From Arthrinium phaeospermum (lineage: Eukaryota > Ascomycota > Sordariomycetes > Amphisphaeriales > Apiosporaceae), in NCBI GenBank assembly GCA_006503535.1, contig QYRS01000011.1, positions 930,001-994,000 of the forward strand: DNA of 64,000 nucleotides, in the 5' to 3' direction. Of this stretch, positions 1 to 12,019 are shown piece after piece. How positions within the stretch are numbered: position 1 is the first letter of the stretch; each line of letters begins with the position of its first letter. The translations under genes were made by a program, and so were the position numbers. The notes beneath the pieces were generated by a model that saw nothing but the letters and a program-made list of their open reading frames with translations, had not been told where the DNA came from and made no database searches.

Positions 1-3000
1 GAAAAGGGGGTATTGGACAACAAGGGGAGAATCCACTTCGAGACAGGACGCTTACACATATAGTCGACTTCGCTGGAACCAACGTCAAGGTCTCGAGATT
101 GTCAACCTCGTGGCCTGATACCGGTGGCAAGCCGCGCCGGGCGAGTCTTAATTCCTTTGGCTACGGTGGATCCAACGCTCACGCAGTTATCGAAGAGGCT
201 CCATCACGCACGATCAAGTCTTACACCCACTCCATGCTCTCGACAGAAGAGGTCTTATCTTCGGATGATAACCATGTAACCGGCAGCTCTTGCCCCAAAG
301 TCGTCGTCCTCTCCGCAAACGATGCTTCCTCACTACAGGCCAATATTGAGGCCTTGTGCAGCTATCTAACGAACCCGCGAGTACGGCTGTCGCTACCAAG
401 CCTCGCATACACGCTGTCAGAGAGGCGCAGTCAATTGTGGCATCGCGCATTCTTCAGCACAGGTAGTCTGGCGGACTGGCGCCCAAAGGACTTCACCGTG
501 GGCAAAAAGCGCAGCCCCGCCCCGCCCGTCGGCTTCATCTTCACGGGTCAAGGCTCGCAATGGCCCGCCATGGGCCGGGAGCTGCTGGAACATTTCCCGC
601 TCGCGCGAGCGGTCCTGAAGGAGTTGGACGCCGTCCTCCAGGGTCTAGGGAATGATGGCGCGGGAGACGGCAGCAGCCTCCGGCCGAGCTGGTCTTTGCT
701 GCGCGAGATTAGCGAGCCGCGGGCCCCCGAGCACGTCAGAAAGCCCGAACTCGCGCAGCCGCTCGTTACGGCGCTGCAGCTAGGCCTCCTGGCCGTGCTC
801 GAGAGCTGGGGTGTCCGGCCGACGAGCGTCGTCGGGCACTCGTCGGGCGAGATCGCCGCTGCGTACGCGGCGGGCTTCTTGGACCGCGCCGGTGCGATCA
901 AAACGGCGTACTATAGGGGCCAGGCAGCGTCAGTCGAGAAAGACTCAAGCTGCCATGGGATGCTCGCTGTGGGTCTGAGCGCTGAGGCTTTGATGCCATT
1001 CCTAGGCCAAAGCACGTATGTAGGGCGTGCGTGGATAGCATGTTTCAACAGTCAGAGCAGTGTAACAGTGTCAGGAACAAGAGAAGCTCTTGAGTTGCTT
1101 GCGGACGAATTGAAGACCGCAGGCTGTTTCGCCAGATTCTTGCTTGTCGATCTCGCATACCATTCGGAGTTGATGGGCAAGGTTGGCGACGAATACTGGA
1201 GGCTCCTTGATAGGGATGATGGTTCTAGAGAGAGTCGCAAAGAACCTCGGACCGGCATATCCATGTTCTCGACGCTTACGGCGTCGGCACTAGACCTGAC
1301 GACACGGACCGATGCTCTATACTGGAAGGCAAACATGGTTTCTCCTGTGCGTTTTCAGGAGGCGTTCGAAGCTATGCTATCACAGCCAGATGCTCTTTCT
1401 CCCGAGATCCTGATAGAGATCGGCCCCTCGGGCACCCTTGCGGGACCTATCCTTCAAATGATCAAATCTCACCCTAGCAGCGAGCGGCTCTCATACTTCA
1501 AATCGTGGGAACGCAGCAGCACGGAAGCCTCAAAGGCCCTTTTAGACCTGGCGGGTCAGCTCTTCATCCAAGGCGTGCCTGTAGACTTGGCCGCCGCCAA
1601 CGCATATTCGTCTGCGGACCCGGCGCCGCAGACCGTTGTTGATCTGCCGAGCTATTGCTGGAACCATTCGGCCAAGTACTGGCACGAGAGCGCAGCCAGC
1701 CTCGACTGGCGCTTCCGACGGTTCGTAGCGCACGATCTCATCGGCTCCAAGGTCCTCGGTGTCCCCTGGCAGGGGCCGGCCTGCGTGTGGCGCAACAAGC
1801 TGCGCCTCGACGATGTGCCCTGGCTGCGCGATCACAAGATGGGTGCTAATGTGCTGATGCCGGGCGCCGGTCTTGCCACCATGGCCATTGAGGCCATGTT
1901 CCAGAAGTTCTGCGCAGTCCGCCCCGATCACGGCGCGGCCACCCCGAACGAGCTCGCCTACCGTTTGCGAAACGTCCGCTTCGACCGCGCGATGGTATTG
2001 GAGGACGCCAAGGGAGTCGGCATTACGTTAAGCTTGACCCAAGTGCAAGGTGGCAGTGGAGAGGGGTGGCATAACTTCCGCATCTCGACTTCTCGTGAGG
2101 GATCGGATCATCTCATCGATCACTGCTCAGGCCTCATCCGCGTCGTGGAGCCCATCGACACCCCTCCGGTTGGCGTGGATCTATCCCCGCTTCGGTTTCC
2201 CCAATCATTTGTACCGTGGTACAAGGCGCAGCACGGCATCGGCATGGGATTCGGGCCGGCTTTTAAAAAGATCACCGCCCTTGAAAGCGTGGCGGGCCAG
2301 CGATCATGCCGTGCCCTTGTTGATTTGACGCCGCCGCCTTCTAGATGGGAGCCACAAAGCTACTATTCCCCTTTCCACCCGGCCGTCCTGGATGGCTGCC
2401 TGCTCGTTGCGACGCCAGCCAAAGTATACGGCGAACGTAGTTTAGTCCACGATCTCGTTGTTCCAGGGATTCTGGACGAGGTGTTCGTCAACAGGGTGCC
2501 ACGTGATATAAAGGAGGGTTTATCTATAGCCGAATCCAGAACCACGGGCCTCGGGCGGCCTGACAAGGCCAGCGGGACTGTATCTGACCTTGGAGTCTAT
2601 GACCCTGAATCAGGTGCCGTTCTGGTGGAAATCCGGGGCCTACACGACGTCGAACTCAATATAGGGAGAAGCCCTGACCAAACACCATTGGCCTATCTAG
2701 AGTGGAAGCCGGATATTTCGATGCTAACACACGGGCAGCTGGCCAAGGTTGAATCGAGGAAAGAAGGCGGGACGGTCGAAAGAATGCTGGGCGCTATACT
2801 GGATCTGATGGCATTCAAGAAGCCCTTGATGAAGATCCTGGAGGTCAATCTCAGCGAAGATGACGCATCGTCAGTGTGGTTCAGGAACGACGTTTCCACA
2901 GGCAGGAAATCGTATTCTCAATGCGATCTGGCATCTTCAAACGCCCAGGTCCTGATCAGGATGAAATCTAATTACGGATCGGAACAAAACAGCTCCTTGT

Positions 3001-6000
3001 TTTTGATCAATCCCGAGAAGGACGCGCTTGGCCTGAGCACCGAGGTGTCATATGACATGATCATCGTCCGGTTGTCGCTGATGAGTTACGTTGAGATGAA
3101 AGAAATCGTGCAAAGATCCAGAGCACTCGTTGGCAAAGATGCCTTCATTTTGCTTGTGAGTCTCGACGAGAAAGCTGCGATTCCTGTAAAAGGCCAAGCG
3201 GAGACACAATTCGGATTGGAAGCTCTTGAAATAACAGAGTCGTATTCGTCTCCGGTCAGCAATCTGCCTGAGGTGGGAATATTCACGAGCAACTTCTCGC
3301 CTACCAAAACGGACCTCACAGGAACCCATGTAGCAATCGTCCGCTCTGCGAATCCTGATGTCTTCGAATCCGCAGTAGCTGCGGAAGAAAGCCCAGCCAT
3401 CCACCTTTGCCAAAACGGGAGCGCTGGTCTCACGGCGTCACAAGACACCGAGTCTAGGCAAGTCCGTAGTACTTTGACCATCGGCTGTCTCTACGAAACC
3501 AGCGCGTCGCGCGTGTCCTCGTCACTGCGAACCAAACTCGAATCGGCTCACTGGGACATAATCGATGGAGATCCGGTCTCCTCCCCCACCTCCCGCAACT
3601 CAGACTCACCCTCCGGGACAATCCTCATCCTGGATGAGCTCACCCAGCCCATCCTCACCAGTCCCACGGCGGACCGCTGGGCCCACCTCCAATCGCTCGT
3701 CACGTCTGGACGGCCGCTGTTGTGGGTCACACGGGGCTCGCAGCATGCTCCCGTCACTAACCCCAACAGCGCGCTGATACACGGGCTCTTCCGCGTCGCG
3801 CGCCGCGAGAACTACGGGGCTGCGAAGCTCCTGACCATGCTCGATATCGATCCGGCGTCATGTGGTCAACATCGTCATCGAGGTGCGACGACATTGTCGG
3901 CCGATTCGGAGGATGCCATCTGCCGCGTCCTCGACGCGATGCGCGACGGCAAAGCCGAGGGTGAGTATGCGGAGCGCAGCGGCCTGTTGTACATCCAACG
4001 TGTGGTGCCGGACGCGCAGCTGGCCCAGGTAAGCCGCCCAAAGCCTCTCGAACGAGGGCTATGGGAGGGACATGGCACCAGAGAGCTCCGGGCAGAACGT
4101 GTCGGGGGGTTGGACATGATGTGGTGTGAGACGAACTCGGGCCGTGCCAGGCTTGAGAAAGGTTGCGTAGAGGTAGAGGTTGAGGCGGTTGGTGTCAATT
4201 TCAAGGTGAGTATTCGATTATTGGTTGGGGAAGAAAAGAGTCTTTCGTGGGCCTGCTTTTGAGAACTAACATCGGGCTTCTGGCTCCTAGGACGTCGCCA
4301 CCACGATGGGCATCATCCAGGGCAATGAGCACATGCTCGGCTGTGAATGCTCTGGCGTCGTACGTCGTCTTGGGCAAGGTGTCACGAAATTCAAAGAGGG
4401 CGACCGGGTGGTTGTCATGAAAGCTGGCACATACGCCAACGTCATACACACGCCTGCCGAGCGCGCGCACGCCATTCCAGATACGATGAGCTTTGATGAG
4501 GCCGCTACTATCCCCTTGGTATTCATGACGGCGCTGTACAGCATGTATTATCTAGGTAATCTAGAAGAAGGACAGGTTAGTACTAAAGTGTTTAATCGTA
4601 TAGGATTATGTCACTGCACTTACTTACTCTCGACGGGCTTTATAGTCAGTTCTTATTCATTCCGCCGCCGGTGGTGTTGGTCTCGCAGCAATCCAGCTAG
4701 CTAGGCTGAAGAAGTGCAAGACGTTTGTGACAGTCGGGACAGAAGCGAAGAAGACTTTTCTCTCCACTACTTTTGGGATCCCCTTAAGTCACATCTTTTC
4801 GTCGAGAAGCGACAGATTTGCTCAGGATATCCTCACGGCCACGGACGGCCGGGGTGTCGATCTCGTCCTAAACTCACTCGCAGGCGACCTGTTAGATGCG
4901 TCGTGGCGTATTGTGGCCGATGGCGGTACCATGGTCGAAATTGGTAAACGCGATATTATGGATCGAAATTCGCTGGCAATGGAACCATTTGGGAGAAATT
5001 GTTCCTTTCGTGCGATTGATTTGTCGTACAATAGGCACATCACGGATTCCATGGTAGCACGGCTCCTAGCCGAGGTCTTTGGACTGGTCAGTAACGGACA
5101 CATCCAGCCTATCCGACCAACAACTCTATACGGCTTCGACAAAGTACCTGACGCATTAGCATTTATGCGCCGCGGGCAGCACATAGGTAAACTCGTCATC
5201 TCGAAGAACAACCAGCAGGATGTGCGAGTGCCTATCCGGTCAGTACCACCGCAGCTGAGATTGAGGTCAGACGTGGCCTATCTCCTTGTCGGAGGCCTCA
5301 AGGGCCTTTGTGGCAGTCTCGCCATCCATATGGCACGCAGCGGCGCACGGCATATTATTGTGTGTTGCAGGAGTGGCATTGCAGATCCCGTTTCACTTAA
5401 AGTTGAGCGAGACTGCCGTTCGTATGGGTGTGATGTGAGCGAAGCGAAAGGTGATATAACCAACAAGGAGTTTGTAAGGAGTATATTCAGCCTGCCGTAT
5501 CCGGGCCCCATCGCAGGGGTTGTACAAGGCGCAATGGTGCTCAGGGTAAGTGTCATTCTGATTCCTGCTTGCAGTCTGCTGTTCGGTCATTTATAACTCT
5601 TCCCGCAACAGGACACTCCCTACGAGACCATGTCCGTGACCGATTATTGTTCAGTTATAGATGTCAAAGTTCAAGGGACGTGGAATCTACATGACGCCTC
5701 CCTCGCACTCTTGAACCAACCGCTTGACTTCTTCACCCTTCTTTCAAGTCTTTCCGGCGTCGCTGGAAATAAAGGTCAGGCGAATTATGCGGCGGCGGGG
5801 ACATTTCTTGATGCGTTTGCGCACTACCGCCACTCACTGCACTTGTGTGCACACGTCCTAGACTTGGGTGTGGTCCAGGAGGTTGGGTATATGACGGGGC
5901 AGGGAGCGGCTCGCCGCCTTGAGGAAAAGTTCGGCAAGGGACAATGGACACCAATCGGAGAGAGAACTTTGCGCCGGGTCTTTGACTATTCAATCCTGAT

Positions 6001-6478
6001 GCAGCAAGGCGAAGGGGTGCTCAGTCGAGGCAGTGCCGCCCAGCTCGTAACGGGCCTCCCCATCCCCCTGGACGAGGCATCCGACTTGGCGACCGATGCC
6101 CGGTTCGGACATCTCTTGGAGGTCGATGCAGCGATGCCAAAGGACGAGGAAAGTGAGCACTTTGGAAAGGATGGCGACAACACAGCGCTGCAGGAGCTAC
6201 AAATACTCCGCTCGTCCCCGGAAACCACGCGACAGGCGTTGGTGCAAGCGTGTGTCCGCGTCTTGATGGTGAAAATCACCCTCTTACTGCATCTCGAGAC
6301 GCAGGTAGAGCCGGACAAGCAACTAGCTGCGTACGGCCTCGATAGTCTGTCGGCGGTGGAATTGCGGGGGTGGCTTCGCGCATGCTTGAGTGCCGATTTG
6401 AGTGCGCTAGACATTACTAACGCCCCCAGCTTAACTTCACTAGCCGAAAAGATTATCGAGAGGTTGCCTGAGGTGTGA
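1..6478 (+). CDS. Highly reducing type I polyketide synthase, 3' part, with apparent KS frameshift
   Basis: Iterative PKS that builds and reduces a polyketide chain; cut by the window start. Exons read <1-4205, 4291-4575, 4646-5545 and 5612-6478; the introns (85, 70, 66 bp) have GT-AG ends and restore conserved motifs across each junction. Domains in order: end of KS (NSFGYGGSNAH near 155-190); AT (GFIFTGQGSQW near 530, active-site GHSSGE near 835); DH (active-site His codon at 1833, Asp in HPAVLDG near 2385); a degenerate methyltransferase-like segment (about 2700-3200); ER (LGCECSGVV, then SAAGGVGLA directly after the second intron); KR (VGGLKGLCGS near 5290, NYAAAG near 5785); and a C-terminal ACP (GLDSLSAVELR near 6340). 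The KS end reads in frame 1 for positions 1-60 and in frame 3 from about 57 onward, so the gene may be broken unless this is a base-calling error. The product is unknown. It is convergent with the monooxygenase downstream. Confidence 0.93.
4206..4290 (+). other. PKS intron 1
   Basis: Starts GTGAGT, ends CTCCTAG, with a CTAAC branch site about 20 bases before the acceptor. Splicing joins VNFK to DVATT, the conserved entry into the ER domain. Confidence 0.9.
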
Positions 6479-6840
6479 GGTTCTTTAGACCCGGCTCCAA
6501 CCCTTTGCTATTTTGCCTTGTCATCGGGGTATTTCATACGCTAAAGGGAACCGAGGCCAAGAGCCGTCGATATTGACGGATTGACGTGGAGATGGATTAG
6601 GGATGAAGGGGTGACAGGACATAATAAACGCATCCTATTCGTATTCTCCAGTCTTGCTTTCACCCTTCAGTCCGTCATCAATTAAGGAATGGTTTTACGG
6701 TCCCAGCGCCATGACATAGTAGTTGAGCCAAATCTACCCATACAGTCACATTCCACTGCTTCTGGTGAGCTTAGAGAGCCGAATTAGTACCAGGGTCGGT
6801 GATGACCTGGGAATCCTCGGTTTTGTATGTTTTTGCCATA
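6479..6840. other. Convergent intergenic region, PKS and monooxygenase 3' ends
   Basis: 362 bp between two tail-to-tail genes. It should hold both 3' untranslated regions; no ORF or repeat of note is seen. Confidence 0.6.
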
Positions 6841-8230
6841 TTAGCCTTTTGATCCCCTGGATGTTCTTCTAAGGAACCAAAGGAATGCAAGAACCGCTTT
6901 GAATAAAGACAAAATTGTCCCTCGGCCAAGTTCCGCCACAATATTGCTGAGTAAAATGAGACGGCGCGCATACAGCTGTACCTCTGTATCCCAGGCTGCC
7001 TGTGATTTCCCTCCGCTGTATACCCCCTCAAGAGAATTGCTGTGGAATGCTGCTTGATCCGCAGCGGCACCCATGTTTGGTCGTAAAGTTGTAAAAGCAT
7101 CACCAAGCAACAAGACCCTGCCGCCATAGAAACTAGCCGCCTCGCAGGCGACGTCGTTCACTTTCGTGACAAATGGGTCGGGCGTCTTTTCTACCAGCTC
7201 CCGGAAGAAATCACATATCTGGAGGTCATCTCGCACTCGCTTCCAGACGTCCTGGTTGACCAGTCCTCGAGAAACGGTGTTTTGGTGGCTCTTTCCGTAC
7301 TTGTCCGTGAAGATTTGCTTCATCTGAGGTGACTCCTCGGGAACATTGTAGTAGCAGAGCCAGTTGAGTAGTCGCTCACCGGGCTCCATGCAGCCGTCCT
7401 CGGTCGGAATGATGTAGCTTTATTTCAAGAGTTAGGTAACAATATGGGCCAACCCCATCTCCCGAATACGAGCGAGTGCTTACCACACAAGGTAGGTCTT
7501 TTTCGAAAAGTTCAGTGTTACCCGGTCCGAGAGGTACTTCACTGTCTCCGAAGAAACCATCTTCTCCGGCAGCGTGCCTCTCCATGCGATGTATCCAGAG
7601 TAGCGTGAGGCGCTGGGGACTCCGACAAGCTTCCGAACTGTAGAGTGAGTCCCGTCAGCCCCAATAAGGAGGTCAGCTTCGATAGATTCCTGCCTCCCGG
7701 TGTTCACGTCGCTGTAGTAAACGTTGACAGTTTCATCTCTATCCGAGTACGCCAACGCTGTGACTCGCTTGCCAGAGAGGTATCTTGAGGACCCATCGCT
7801 CTCGGTGTCATGAGGTGGTCTGGGGCACGCAGCTGAGGGTTTACCGTCAAAGTTGGCACGGAGAATGCGTTGTAGTAAACCCCAGCTGGTAAGCCTCTGG
7901 GTGGCATTGACAGTGAGAAAATTAGGGCGACGGTAGTAAGCAAATTGTCTGATGTCGTAAGTGAATGCAGGAGTGGTCCCCGTTCGGTCATACTTGGCGA
8001 GAAAGGTGCTTAGATGGGACATGAAGCCGATTCCAGCATGGTGGCTGGAACGCTCGCCAGTATCTTGCTCTAAGATAGTGACGTTGTTGCCATGACGTTT
8101 ATGCTGTACGCCATGGACAAGCCCTGCAATTGAACCTCCGACCTGGGAACCAGATTTTCAAGTCAATACACGACCACTTGAGACCGCAAGAAGGAACGGG
8201 TTGGCGTACAACTACCACCGACTTCGGCAT
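6841..8230 (-). CDS. FAD-dependent monooxygenase, aromatic hydroxylase type
   Basis: Predicted NAD(P)H- and FAD-dependent hydroxylase of the para-hydroxybenzoate hydroxylase fold, nearest in style to 2,6-dihydroxypyridine 3-hydroxylase-like fungal enzymes. Exons 8230-8210, 8142-7484 and 7417-6841 give 418 residues; both introns (67 and 66 bp) have GT-AG ends and keep the frame. Seen: an N-terminal FAD-binding loop VVVGGSIAGL (about residues 5-14) that forms only after splicing, the GADGTHS motif near residue 168, and the second FAD/ribityl motif LLGDAF near residue 332 followed by RPNMGAAADQAA. No signal peptide. It is convergent with the PKS, 362 bp away, and is a plausible tailoring enzyme for its product; the substrate cannot be inferred. 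The start was chosen because the 21-nt first exon supplies the beta strand before the glycine loop. Confidence 0.88.
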
Positions 8231-9174
8231 GACTCTCGATATCTGGGATCCTGGAGTGGATGTGTAGTTCAGTAAAAGGATTTGAGCAAGACGACAAGTT
8301 TCAAAATCTACCAACGTTGTGGTAGTTAGTGAGAGACCCAACCTGAGGGAAATGGCATGGATTGGTTGAAATCCATAACAAAAAGCGACCGGTTGGCTCG
8401 GTGGATGTATTGGCCGGGAGGGGTTGGTTGCATTGGGGGAATCCTTCCCAAGGCGATCTTACGGATCGATCGTTGCATAGGAATGGGGGCAACCGAGGAT
8501 GGTGAAAGAATTTCCAACAGATATTGGGTGCCTACTTGGGCAAGAAGTTGAGGCGGGCAGTTGCTTCAGTTCTCAAGGCTGCTTCGAGACAATCTGGCTA
8601 AATAGTATATTCCTGTTTCTTTGGCGCAGGCATCGCTCTACGTCCAGGAACCATCAATGCGCTGATTAGCTAAAGCCACTACAAGTAATGGCGGAGGAAT
8701 GGGAGTTGCGAAGAGGCTCAGGGGGCACAGACGGGCCACTATCGGGTTATTAGAGCAAGGGGATTATTTGGGCAAGAGCAACCATATCGTTTCGCTAGAC
8801 CAGTATAATTCCAATTCAGCGTGAGGAACGGGCATATAGAGTTAAGTATACCCTGAAAACTTCCGATCTCCTATAAGCTGGAGCCCAGCCTCTTCGGTTT
8901 GAGTAGGGCAACCCGGTATGTTATATCCCTCGTAACGAACGCGAAAACCCAACCCTTCACTAACACCCGAAACCACCCTCCCGGTTAACATGAATGCCCG
9001 AACATTTTTCATGACATCCTCTTCGTCGAAGTAGTCATGTCTCGAAAAGTCGGATTTGCAGCCCCTGACGATGTAATTTCTGTATGGGTACTCCTTGCGT
9101 GATTGTACAAGTCGTCATCAGGAAAACGCATGCCGTGTCCTTGGTAGAAAGCGCCGCTTCGTTTTCTGGCGTAT
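8231..9174. other. Intergenic region upstream of the monooxygenase
   Basis: 944 bp with no ORF that looks coding on either strand. The part next to 8230 should hold the monooxygenase promoter; I see no clear operator or repeat. Confidence 0.5.
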
Positions 9175-9525
9175 CTAGCCCTTCGACTTTTTCGTACCCG
9201 ATGTTGCAATCGTGACCTTGACGTGCTCTACTTGAACAGAGGCCTCGCCGTCCTTGTCATTCTTACGGTCGCGTGGGCTTTTGCTTGCTATTTTGATGGT
9301 GTGTCAAATCAACACGTATCTTTGAAGGGGCTGTTTGTACCTACCAGCTGGATTCCGTACATGATGCGCACAGGCAGGGTGGTCCTTGCGAGCTGACCAT
9401 CCGCAAAACTTGCAGTACAAGACGGTGTCATACCCGGCCTTGCGGCAGGATTCACAAAACCTGGACCGGTAGTCGTCCCCGATGTGGGTTCTATGCCTTG
9501 TTTTGTTGCAGTGGCTACAGTGCAT
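9175..9525 (-). CDS. Small cysteine-rich, probably zinc-binding protein with basic tail (hypothetical)
   Basis: Two exons, 9525-9345 and 9287-9175, joined across a 57-bp GT-AG intron whose donor and acceptor phases match, give 97 residues. The first exon has three CxxC pairs (CSHC at residues 3-6, CESC at 24-27, CKFC at 38-41) and then CAHH near 52-55, a spacing that suggests one or two zinc sites. The second exon encodes a charged, lysine-rich tail ending in KKSKG. I do not recognise the family. The ATG may be internal: a second possible intron (9610-9527) would join an open segment at about 9706-9611 in phase, adding some 30 residues upstream. It sits between the monooxygenase and an unresolved region. 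Function unknown. Confidence 0.45.
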
Positions 9526-12019
9526 ACTGTCTCAAGAGTATTGCTGCTGTTGGGAAACCAGATGTCGGGGTGGTGTCGACATTCGAAGTCGAAGTACGTT
9601 CAAAGCTAACCTTGTCTGGATCAGATAGATGTATGGAATACTGGTTTTGGGGCAGGATCCAGGCTTGATTTCCACCGGGAGGTTGAAGGAAATTGTAGAA
9701 ACCTGTACCTGTCATATGTAAACGTGAAGATATCTAATGAACCGCTCCTTGAAGCAACAGCCCTGCCGGTCTATATGGACTGGAGTTCACGGCCCAGAGA
9801 AGGGGAACGTCCCAGATGCATCAGTACCAAGCCTTCACCCACCAACAGCCAGCATGGGTACACAGTCCGCCCGGCTCATGAGGCCTTGAGATAAGGCTGC
9901 ATTCGGAATACGTGGCCACTCTCTAAGTGGTGACACCTACCTCATCGGTCATCCCTTTAGATGGTATATATGAAGATATTCGTAGTCACAAGTTCCACCA
10001 AACAGCAAGATGCACTTTCTATGGTTCCTTGCCTGCAGCCGTCTGCAGCCTCCATTGGACGCCACCCACCTCGCCTCACAGTCGGGCGCCGTTGAACTCA
10101 AGTTGATAGAGTGCATACTTGTACTAGTACCCCGCCCAGCCACCAAGTTGGCCAGACGTACTCGCCTCTGGCTGGGAATGTCCAAGAAGCTGCTTCTGAC
10201 AAGAAAGCAGTGGTCGCACAGAGCCTGGTCATAGACGTGGCCCACGTGGACCCGGACCTACACCACCACCTCGTGTATGCATGTAGGGTTGCAGATATCA
10301 TCTATTCGATGTTTCCAGACAGGAATCCCGGTGTAAACGCCCAGTTTCTGTTGCTTGGCTTCCAAGGTCGCAAAGGGGGTAATCAAACCGCTGCTTCCCG
10401 ACGTCAGGTGTAGACCGAGTCACCAGTAGCGTCTTCAGAGTAGTAAAATCTGCATATTCTCCCGCTCATGTTGTCCCTTGAGTACTGCAGCCTTGAGATG
10501 AACGCGAGGGGGGCAAAACGGCATAAGGGTGGTCACTTTCCGAGATAGTCAGCCCTGAATACTAGAGGCAAAATATGTTGAATGATCGCCTGGCGGAAAC
10601 TATCTCCTCTACACTCTAGATCCGTTCCACTCCCGGTCCTCGTTGGTGGACTGATGTCGCAGGCCCTGTCGTTTCTAGGGTGCACCAAACAACCTCTACC
10701 GCCATGCTGCCCTTCATGCTGTCTCTGCTGGAGGCTCGTCAGCCTACCCACGTATCCTCCCGTTGCCTCATTTGCGAGTAGACAGTTGCCCTTCTCTCCA
10801 CGCCGCATCATCTGCGACCGGACACTTGCCCACACCTCCTTGCGATACCATGCTCACTTGAGATGGGCAGTCTGACTGACGTGACAGTAAAAAAATAGCA
10901 TTGACCTCAGCATACGTCCCGAAATACGAGACGGCATCGCCATCACCGCAACGGATCATCGACGTGCTCATCATTGGCCATATTGTGGTCTTTGCCGCAA
11001 CGCGACGATATATATTAGATGTATTCGACCTCAGCTTGCGTCTCGGGGATCCAAGCCATCGACTGATCAACAGCATCTTAATGGAACTACCGGCGCGTCC
11101 ATCATGGGTCCGACCTTGTTACGACTTTTAGGTTATTTGCCCGGCGTCTTCTGTCGTTCTATCTGCTGGAATCACCCAAGCAGAGAGGCGACGAGAATGC
11201 TCGCATCAGGCTTCCTGGGGTGATGATTCCCAGGTGGTTCCCTAAAGCAAAATTGGACAGGTTCGTGGACAACTGGGCTTTCTTTTATACATTCGACTTT
11301 CGGACCACGGCGACCTTTTCTTCCGCCTATCGAGAAAGATTGAGGGGGTTTCTGGGCAGTTGCCTTCACTACTAGGTTTGAAGCAAGTTTGGGTCGGTGG
11401 GTGAGTCAGAGTGGAACTTGAGGCCATTGATTGAACTGATGTTCGTGAAACTTTTGTGCCAAGCCTTGAAAATGCATCTCGTTGAGAACCTGATGAACCC
11501 CTTAATGGGTTTTGGACAACGCTCAAGACATGCACACGGCCCGAGCCCGGCTTCTCCAACAGGCCGATTCAGCGGGTTATCTCGTAGACGTCACCGGCGC
11601 TTGTCGAATTCACTACGGTCCCTTAACTCCTGCCGTTGATATTGTGGTGGCCATCGGAATATAGATATAGATAATATTCCCGTTCTTCACACTTGATTAG
11701 AACTTTGTTAGTTTAGCAATACGGTCTGGTTGCTCTTGCTCAAGCAACTGCCCTCAACTACTTGCAATAAGCAGGTGAGGCGTCGTGACGACCCGTTTTC
11801 ATTGCCACAGTCAACCCCATAACACTTTCTCTCGGGCACTGCCTTGCTGCGGCCGTTTGAAAGAGGGGTTTGTATGAGGATAGCATGAGTTATTGTCGCT
11901 GCGGCAGCTGCTTCGGAAACTAGGATCTGTATATAGTGAGCCTGGAGCAACTCCAACAAGACCCCAATACTTTAAATCCGCAGTGCAGTGCACCTGATGA
12001 GCAAAAGCTCCGATTAGCA
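9526..12019. other. Unresolved accessory stretch
   Basis: About 2.5 kb without a gene I can support. Overlapping open frames of 70-100 codons lie on both strands around 9950-10420 (the plus frame 10111-10413 and the minus frame 10245-9949), but neither has a clear start, splice pattern or recognisable domain. The stretch changes to AT-rich sequence at about 12020. Confidence 0.4.
11112..11130 (-). other. 19-bp match to the 3' end of 18S rRNA (antisense)
   Basis: The plus strand reads gaccttgttacgactttta, the reverse complement of the conserved end of fungal 18S rRNA where the ITS5 primer binds. Flanking bases do not continue the rRNA match on either side, so this is not a usable rRNA gene. 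It may be a tiny rDNA-derived insertion or chance. Confidence 0.4.

Noticed and set aside
50..98. An intron explaining the KS frame change
   Set aside because: The two conserved segments are adjacent with essentially no spare bases, so an intron cannot fit.
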